From Zantedeschia hybrid cultivar (taxonomy: Eukaryota > Streptophyta > Magnoliopsida > Alismatales > Araceae), in NCBI GenBank assembly GCA_030544215.1, contig JARZZO010000011.1, forward strand, positions 7,488,001 to 7,552,000: DNA of 64,000 nucleotides, in the 5' to 3' direction. Made by a program: the position numbers and the translations under genes. The notes under the pieces are model-generated. The model saw only the letters and a program-made list of their open reading frames with translations, had not been told where the DNA came from and searched no databases. Below are positions 55,244-64,000 of this stretch, piece by piece; position 1 is the first letter of the stretch; the number at the start of each line of letters is the position of its first letter.

Positions 55244-58200
55244 ATATCAACTGTCCTGCAACCCCTAAAACATCACTGCTAGCTATGTACACTTACTCTC
55301 TGATGCCGTGCATATGCTAATTACATCTGCTCTACACGCGCTGAATGGATTCAATGGTCGACTATATAACGGCTATGTCTAGACTATGTACTCGTTGAAT
55401 CCTTGTATGCTCCATCTCCACAGACCGGTCTATATAAATTTCTATCAGACCTTGCTTTGACATCATCAGCAGTGCCCCATGACATATGACACACGAGGGC
55501 TGTTGTCAAGTCATCATCCCTGGTCCATATTTAGCAACTACAAAGAACAGTCATTTTACGCCAGGTAACCGAATAACAACTGAGATTATCCATCCACAGT
55601 CGTGGAATTGTACAAAGAGATCAAGAAACAAAAGACATAGTCAGTCCACAAACAATGTACATATTCGAAAGTATATGAGACTAACTTGACCATCAAGCTG
55701 CCCGGCCCCTAGCAATAACCCACCACCCAGGTCAGTCTCATAGTTACGTGCACCACTTGTTCTGTACCATGCCCATCTTGTGTTGAACATGCTACCAAAG
55801 GAGTAGAGTCCGTGGCATAGACTCAGTGGGGCTCTTATATCCCCTACCTTCAAAACATGGATCAAAGCAACCTGTATGATAGTGACATAAACCCATGCGT
55901 CCATCACTGGATAAAGGGGGGCAAATGTAGGCTCCATGCACCCCTTAAGAAAGAACAAGAACCTGTTGCAGAACTCTTATGTTATTTGGTTTCTTGTGTT
56001 ACACTGCAAGAAAAGATTATGTATAAAAATTGCATGCTGTTGAAAGGAGGATGTTGAGGTAGATGTATGGTAAGACCAAAAAAGAAAAAAATTATGTGTA
56101 GTTCTTATTGACATTAGAGGAATACTATTATACCGCTCTTTTTATCAGCCTCTTTATCATATTCATTGGGAGTTGTTCGATTATTTGATCAAAGAGTTCT
56201 CATTGAATGCATTAATTACAATAAAAACTGTATAAAAAGTAACTCCAATAAGAACCGTCTCATCAAATGATCAGACGACCCACGATGAGTTTGGCAAATA
56301 GAGTGGTAAAAAGAGTGGTATAGTAGTATTCTTCTTAGCATCGAGTTTAAGGAGAATAGACTACGATGGTTTGGTCATGTACATTGTTATCTAAATTTCG
56401 TATAAGTTAAGAGATGTGATAAAATTAGAGTAGAGGAGAGTAGAAGACATTAGGAAGACCCAAAATGAGGTGATTAAATATAATTAGAAAGGACTTGATG
56501 TTGTTACATGTTACCACAAGTATGAATTTGATAGATTTAGATGGCGAGACAAGATTCATATAGCATATCCTAGATTAATAGATAGGTTAAGGTTTTGATG
56601 ATGATGATGATGTAGATCCATTCACGTGATGCAAGATTTTTATTTTTATTTTTATTTTTATTTTCTACTAAGAATACAAATTAAACATATTTGTATCTAA
56701 AAGTTAAAAAAAAACACTATGGTACATATTTCTTACTTGTGCTTTTACCTTTTTTTAACGTTTGGAGTTGCTTGATGAGCAACACTAAAATTTATATATA
56801 AACCATTTATATTTGTGCCTTTTTTGTAGTCCCTAAGAATTTAAATTTATGCCTCCAGCTGCTGCATCTAATAGCATGATGCATACGCTGAAAGGAAGTA
56901 CATTACTTGATCACTTCTTTTACCTTTAGGAACGCTGTAGTCATCTGTATGCAATATGAAACATGTCATGAATATAGGATTTACTACTTCATATGCGAGG
57001 AAACTAATGTGCGTGGTAAATTGTTAAAAATAACACAGCAATGAGCAATATCGTTCTTTCACAGTTCATCACCATTAATCTTTTATTGCAAGTCATGTAC
57101 GTATTAATTTCATATTCGCACTGTACATGCATCGTAACACTACTATCATAGTCTCAACGAAGTCATTTCCTTGGGTTCCGAGGGACCGTGAGCCAGCCAA
57201 CCCTGCACTTGAATTCATCATTGTATCCAGCACCATGTTTATATGGTATGTTTAGATTAGTTGTGCTTCTGACGTAACTGGTCCATTCTTCACCCAAAAA
57301 TGTTAGCGATAACCATATGAATGGTTGGTCATAGATAACTAAGCTAACTAGTTATCACTGGCAACTACTGCCTGGCCTACCCAACACAACTATCAATGCC
57401 ATTTTCCCATCTTCACAGTACCATACACAACATCACTGCGTCATATCAATATCTCAACAAGTCGGGTCGAGTTGAGTTTTACCTTTGTTCAAACTTGATT
57501 TAACTAATTTTAATAGAGTTTGAGTTTCAACTGAGTATTTATGATGGTTGTTCAAGTTTTAGCTCATTTAGATATTAAACATGCTCGAGTCAAGTATCGA
57601 ATAGCTCAAGAGTCGAATAAATCTATGACATATTTAATCTAAGTTTTTTTAAATTGACATTTATAACCCAAGCCAAACCATGGTAAGTACCAATATGTTT
57701 GCACCGTTAGTTGTTTAATTAAAAAATCTGTAAGATATTAAATATCTTATTAACTAAGCTTTTTGTTCATGAATATAATAATTAAATAAGTACTTAAAAA
57801 AGGTCTTAATGAGTACCTAAGTATGATCTTAATAAGTATATAAATGAGCTCTTAACGAGTATTGAAATGAGGTCTTAATAAGTACTTCATACTCGAGTGA
57901 ATCTCACCCGAACATGCTTGTTTAATAATATTTTTGTTTAAATCTATTTATTTAACTTAATAAACGAGTTGAGTTGATCTATTATTGGGATCACATGGGT
58001 ACATAATAATAAGCACGCTATTCACACGCATACGCGCATACCCGCATATGTGGAAGCTCTGCCTGGGCAAAATCACTGGGCAAGGGGGGTTTTACCTAGC
58101 ACTTGTTGGCTTGTAGCATGGAGCAAGTCCATACAAAAATATAGTTAGTACCCAAATTCAATTCCTTTTAAACACCTAACAAGAATGTGCTACTTTTAAA

Positions 58201-60695
58201 CAAGTTTAGGACATGTTTTACAAAATTTTTACTTGAAAGCCACTTTTAGCTTCCACTTTCTACATAGAATGATTTAAAGAAGAGAGATTATAACTAATTT
58301 TAATTTGTTGCAAAAGTCAACTCTTTCATTACAATCTCACTTTTCTTCCAATCCTGGAAGCTTTACCTTGTAGCTTTTGGTTGGAAGCCAAAGCACAAGT
58401 AAAATATTACATAAGTGACATCCAAGATCCAAGTGCTTCCACAAAAAATAACTAAATGAAATTGCAAAAGTGCTTTCAAATGGAAGTTGCGTCTGAGGAT
58501 AGCAATCTCGATATTAGTATTAGTATCGGTGGGTATCGGTACCGGTATACGGCTAGTACCGGTCAATAAAAATTAATAAAAATATTTATTATTTTTTAAC
58601 TATAAAAATTGGTATCGGCCGATTCGAGAGGTATTGGTACCGGTATCGGCCGATATGGATACGTGTCGGTATCGGCCGTTACTGCTAACCATAGTTGTGC
58701 TAAATACTACATAATCAGTGCCCTTTAAGTAACAATGATCAACATGTGCAAACAATAATTTGAAAATTATCCTAGTTAGTTTCTATGCAACCTTTAAAAT
58801 ATGGAACCAATCCATTAATAATTAATCTAACACTTAAGTGCTGTTTGGCAATGGGATGGGGAGATGGCTTCCAATGTTTTAATGAAGAGACAAGTAGGAC
58901 TATGTACAATAAATGCACAATTTTCCCAACTCCATGGCACATTTTGATAATCTGGCTCTAGAGAAAGATAGGAAGAAAGAGGGAGAGAAGAAGGACAGAG
59001 GAAAATCTCTCTTCTATGAGCTTTCAGAGCTTTTGAGAATTATGGTAGTCTCATAAGACCTTAAAAGCCAACATACTTTTTTCACCCTTGATCCCAAACA
59101 TGTCCTTAGATCAATCACATGTGACTATTGGTGGATTAAATATGACAAATTATTCCTCAACATACTTTAAGTTAACCAATATGAACAACTTCATATTAAC
59201 TTAAACATCTAAATGGGTCAAACCCAATGACCCCAATAAAATTGAAATAAAAGGAGACCTATCAATTTAATTTTAATATCACCAAATTATATTAGAAAAA
59301 TAAATCCTAATTTTAAATGGGCCCATTGTTGGCCTTGAAAGGGGCACATCTCGGCCAAGGCAAGGCTCGACCCTTGGCTTGGATCTGGGTCAGACCCAGT
59401 TAGGTGGGCCAGTTCAGCCAAGGCTAGCTAGCTCTGCATGGCTGCCTCTAGGGTCCCTTCGAGGGGGAAATCCTAATGCTGCCAGGGGCTGGTGCCCTTC
59501 GGCCAACACCACCCCCTTTAGGGTCGACCTATCCTGTGGTGTCGTTGGCCAGTACCGTCGAATGAAGGTTGACTTAGCCAGAGCCCTAGTTAAGAAAGTT
59601 GTAAATCTAAATATAGATAACCTCTTGAAGGTGTCAAATGCCTCAATCAGAAGTCTTCTCAAATCCCAATTTCTCTTCTTCAGACTCTGAAAATATTAGT
59701 AAGTTTATGAGTTAACCACTCAATAGGCAATCAAATCTACTAAATGCTAATAATATAATAATTAAAAATAAGTGACAACTAACTAATCATGATTCACAAT
59801 TATACATAGTTCAAATAAGAACATGATACAAAAAGTATGGTCAAATATATGTTATATGTTAGTGGTATATTGTGAATTAGCATGGCATAGTAGATTATCA
59901 TATCAAATCAAATATGGTATATGAACAAGTCATAGGATTCAAACATATAGACTGATCAAAAGATGATTGAGCAAGAATATCGAATGAATGAACTGAATAG
60001 AATATATGTTGAATTCAAGATCTAAAGAGCAAGTTACATTTCATAATTATGTGTCAAATAAATCAAATAGATATGGATCTAACCACCACATAAAGCGTTG
60101 AACAAAATATATAGCAAAACATATAGGCAAATATGTTAAGGTCATGACATATACATAGCCAGGGACTCTATTGTCCCACCTCGTATGACTGAAAATAAAT
60201 ACACAATCACTGGCATTTTTTTGTTGCTCACGGGTATAACTCATTTATAGACATTTGCAAAATGAACCATAATCTCCTTAAGATGGCCATGTCTCATACA
60301 TATGTCAAACAAGTATGGCACAAAGTGGTTTCACAAATTTCAAAATCACCATAGATTTGGAAATTAAATGAAAAAAGTGATATATACATATAAGAGTTAA
60401 AATAAGTCACTTCATACAAAATAGTCACTTAATGAGCCAACTAGGTGAAATATATGACAAATCAGGGAGAATATGATCTCAACATGTTTTTGGATAGAAG
60501 AAATAACTTCAAGAATTTTTGGAATAATAAAACTATTTTTTTGGCCATTAAGATTAATTTTTAGAACTAAAAAAATATTAAATAACATAAAAAATAGCAA
60601 ACATATTAAAAAAATTACCAAACTTGACGAACATGACAAATAGGTCAAATGAAACATGCATACAAAGTTTAATATACATTGGAGATCATGAGTAT
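55244..60695. other. AT-rich intergenic DNA, no gene seen
   Basis: The segment 57450-57980 carries ACTCG/CGAGT-rich words like the hAT-type element at 22652. The segment 58500-58690 has inverted words around GGTATCGGCCGATAC and may be a short MITE with GGATAGCA/GGTTAGCA ends. The segment 59340-59690 is a GC-richer patch with an open frame lacking motifs. No conserved protein is recognised. Confidence 0.35.
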
Positions 60696-60703
60696 TTTGG
60701 AAC

Positions 60704-61068
60704 CAAGGATCGCGGTTTCGCTGATTCATATCGGATCGTATCTTCCCAGATATGATACGATACCGATCTGACTCGGGCCGACTCGCACGAGTAGCATGAG
60801 TTTCAGCAATGAGTTTGTTAATATCAATGAGTTTTTTTGTTAAAATTAATGAGTTTAAGTCACATTTTGTAGAAATATATCTTATTAATTGATATAAAAA
60901 GTATAATTTTACTTATCAAATAGGAAAAACTCAACTTAAAACATTTCATTAAGCATGTAGAGTCGGTACGATCCAGTTCGACTCGGTGCGTATCAGAGGA
61001 TCGGATCGGCCTAAATACGAGGCGACTCATACGAGTCGCCCCGATGCGGTACGATACAGCGAACCTTG
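60704..61068. mobile_element. hAT-type MITE, copy 2 (365 bp)
   Basis: It begins CAAGGATCGCGG and ends GCGAACCTTG. It is flanked by the perfect 8-bp duplication TTTGGAAC (60696-60703 and 61069-61076). It has the same internal words as 9097-9430, including the AT-rich core with TTTTACTTATCAAATAGGAA. Two copies with independent 8-bp duplications define the family. Confidence 0.88.
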
Positions 61069-61076
61069 TTTGGAAC

Positions 61077-62678
61077 ATCGAGTAGGAATTCTAGAACTTG
61101 AGTCAGATTTTGGTCAATTGAATAAATAACAGAAAAATGATGAATAAATTTTTAAAAATTATAAAAATTTCTAGACATGTAGAATTCATCAAAAAAAGTT
61201 GTGGTCAAAATGTCAGATGGTTTGGACAAGTGTTCACGGAGTTATGGCGAAAACAAGTTAGATTAGATTTTTGAATTGATAGTGGATAGAATAGTTTAAA
61301 TCACATCCATGCAGGTGGACACCTTTTAAATCGCGTCCAGTATGGTAGATGTTTTTTAGACTGGAAAATGAGTTTGAAAATGATTTGAGTCACTGAGTTT
61401 GAAAGGCGTTTAGTCGGACCGACATCTTTTGAAAGGCGTTACACTAGGATGGACGTCTTTTAGACATAATTTTTAAAACTGTAATAAATCGTTAATTTGA
61501 CAAAGGATTGATGAATCAAAGTGGGAATTAAGATCATAAACTTATAGAATATGCTTCCAGGAATCTAAATTGATCACTTTTAAAAATCGAAACATTGATT
61601 TTTATATAATACAAAATATTTCATTTAAAGGGTTGTTAAAGCCTCCTTTTGGAGAAGAACAAGAATCAATCCCCTCTCCAAGAAAATCCTTAAGCTCTAG
61701 CCACAAATCCCTTCTGTTATAGAGTTTGTTCCACATTCTCTACACCTTTAAGAACACAAATCACATATTAAAATTCATCCATAAGAAATTAAATTAAAAA
61801 TTCTCTTCTAGTTTTTCATGAAGAACACCATGTTCTCACCTTCTAAGTTCAAGTACGGTTCTAGAAATCTTAGCACAAATTCAAGAGGCTTTATATAGTC
61901 TTTTGCCTTCCTAATACAATCAATAAACCCAATTTTCTATGTTGGGGTCGAACTCTAACCATGGAAGACTTAATTTCCAAGTAAAAGTCACTTCCTAGTG
62001 TAACTAGGAAATTTGTTTTCGCACATGAGTGTTTCCTAATATGAAAACCCTCAAATCGACCTAGATCCCATCAATATTAGCAAAAACTTTCTTCTACGAA
62101 ATTGTAGATCTTAATTTTCTCTTTCCAATGATACCAACATCACAATTTGTCAATCGAGCTCAGAGATATTGTTATTTTATTGGACTGTTGTCATGCATCC
62201 TGCGAACCTAGAAATTTGGCTAAGTGTTAGACCACCCTGGTTTCCTTCTCTAAATACTAGTAGATCTAATGGGCCTAATTGGTTACTCATACTAAATTCA
62301 TTATTTCAATAAATAATTACTATTAATAGACTTAATTACCTATGGCCCATTAATTAACTATACTGGGCTTGATCAATTATGGCCCATTAACTAGTATAAA
62401 TGGGTTTGAGGTTCTAGGGCATAACGATTTTTGATAAATTAAATAAAAAAGTTCTGATTTTTTACCTTGCTTGGAATTGTATCCGTATTCAAAACCTAAT
62501 TCGAATGGAACAATACTGTTAGCTGTGTAGACGTTCGACTTCTAGTGGTAGTTACATGATTCTCCGCTTAAGGGATCATTCTTTCTTTCTAGAGGGATCT
62601 TCCCAATCCCAGGCTCTTCTCCTCTTCGCAATTACCCATGGTATGTGGGCAGAGCAATCAACATAGCAAAAGTGGAAG

Positions 62679-62713
<35 letters not shown>

Positions 62714-64000
62714 TGCCCCCTTCAAAAGGTATTAGCTAGTAGTTGGAGAGAGGGGAGATGGCTAGACCTTGGAGAAACCTCAGAGCTTGGCCCAAGGTTT
62801 CTCTCTGGCTTATATTTATACTAGTTGGTAGTTTTTCATAATTTTTTTTTGAACTTGGAAATTCTCACTTAATTCCTGTCGATCGAGATGTGACCGTTTA
62901 GGCCCAGATGCCAACCTAGTTTTGAGCCCACTAAGCCTAGTAACATCTTGTTGACTTAATTAATTATTTAATATCACTTATTGAATAATTAATCTATCGA
63001 CCTAATCGTCGCGTGAATAAATTGATCAGACTTTCGATCATGATGGGTATTAAATAACACCTCATGATCTCAGAAGACATTGGAGTTAAGCAACTTGCTT
63101 AGGAATCTTTGCGTCGTCAGTAGGGCTGCTAATAGGCCAAACTCAGACGCGGAATCAGTGGTTTTCGATTTCGATTCCAGTAGCAACTCTGAGGTTGCGA
63201 TTACTATTTCAAGAGGATTGAAATACATTGATTCCGCTTTCGTTCCATTTTCGATTCCATTATCGAAATCAGAACTGTTTCCGATAATTGTCCGAACTTA
63301 TTACAATATTCATAGATCTACCAACACTAATGTTTGCGATTTGTCTTTGCAATCAAATGTGGAAGACCTTCACAATTAGAGAGAGAGAGAGAGATGCAAA
63401 CCATTTGATTACTCTAGTTCAAGACAGGAAAGTAAAACATCATAACTAAAGAAGAAGAGGAGGGAAGAGAGTGGCATACCTAGTGGTTGATGGGTAGCTG
63501 CAGCCAGAATACCATACAAATTAATGAAACAGATTCAATCTTTGTGATGGGTGTGCTAGGAAGGAATAGTTGGGGAAGAGGGTTATGTGGACTTGCTGTT
63601 GATTGGGGCCGGTGGTGTTGATGGTGGAAGGCTGGAGAAAGTCACAGTTTTCTGCCATTGAGCCCTTCCTCTGCAGCGTGGTGGTGCCCTACTCACAACT
63701 GCACATGTGGCAGGAGCAGAAAATGAGCAACGACGTGGTTGCCAGCTTGTTGGAGGCGGAGCTTTGGACGTTGGCAAGGAGGGGACCTAATTGAAACTTC
63801 AGTGAGTTCATTGATTAAAGCAGTGAAGTGCAGTCTGATGTTTTGACTATGTTAGTCAATTAACTTGGAAAGTTAATTGACTAATAGAAAACTGAACATA
63901 GTGATATTGAACGATTAACATGTTGAAATCAACCTAGTCCCAGAACTCTGTGTGAATGGAATCTGATTCATATAGGGATTTTGGCCAAGTATTCGATTAA
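61077..64000. other. AT-rich intergenic DNA, no gene confirmed
   Basis: A (GA)n microsatellite lies at about 62683-62711 and a shorter one at 63379-63394. A moderately GC-rich segment at 63600-63790 reads openly on both strands (for example PYSQLHMWQEQKMSNDVVAS on plus). It could be an exon fragment, but I cannot link it to any family. Confidence 0.35.

Noticed and set aside
59379..59690. 103-codon frame in a GC-richer patch
   Set aside because: It is open on both strands, with no motif and no splice context. It may be part of an unrecognised repeat.
63080..63379. 99-codon frame, Ser-rich
   Set aside because: Low-complexity and AT-rich, with words like those in MITEs. There is no family resemblance.

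Overview
This window is plant nuclear DNA, and the compact, very GC-rich first exon of its main gene suggests a monocot. It holds one complete conserved gene, the first exon of a second gene, and a dense layer of transposable elements. There are no bacterial-type operons, CRISPR arrays, or rRNA or standalone tRNA genes. Most of the sequence is AT-rich intergenic or intronic DNA. The GC-rich islands are gene exons or retrotransposon bodies.

Positions 1-4150 hold a decayed Ty1/copia fragment (+) interrupted by a Mutator-type MITE. Positions 4151-19293 (minus) hold a six-exon gene that I rebuilt from splice sites and reading phase. Its six exons sum to exactly 273 codons, and it encodes a 272-residue conserved plant protein that I cannot name. 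Its introns carry two LINEs, a TRIM element with target duplication and primer-binding site, a short LINE tail, a hAT-type MITE and a long-TIR MITE. A tRNA-derived SINE sits just upstream of its first exon. Positions 20040-24450 hold more MITEs, a hAT-type element and a second SINE copy.

Positions 24455-37256 are a complete 12.8-kb Ty3/gypsy retrotransposon of the Tat lineage, inserted on the minus strand. It has a perfect 5-bp target duplication, two LTRs, a primer-binding site, a polypurine tract, gag and pol with a second RNase H domain. Gag-pol is one unbroken frame of 1838 codons interrupted only by seven stop codons. Between pol and the 3' LTR lie a 69-bp tandem array of about 1.6 kb and a separate gene on the opposite strand. 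That gene has two introns, its own TATA box and two G-boxes, and it is intact at 777 residues. Sense and antisense transcription units therefore converge inside the element.

Positions 37262-47600 hold two very large inverted repeats (arms of roughly 0.4-0.6 kb), two more copies of the SINE family (one with a MITE nested in it) and a different SINE with a 17-bp target duplication. Positions 47600-48592 hold the promoter region and first exon of a MIKC-type MADS-box gene resembling the SVP/StMADS11 group. I found no later exons in the remaining 15 kb. Positions 48600-64000 hold a solo LTR related to the Tat element, a copia reverse-transcriptase fragment, a 145-bp tandem duplication, a second copy of the hAT-type MITE and long stretches where I recognise nothing.
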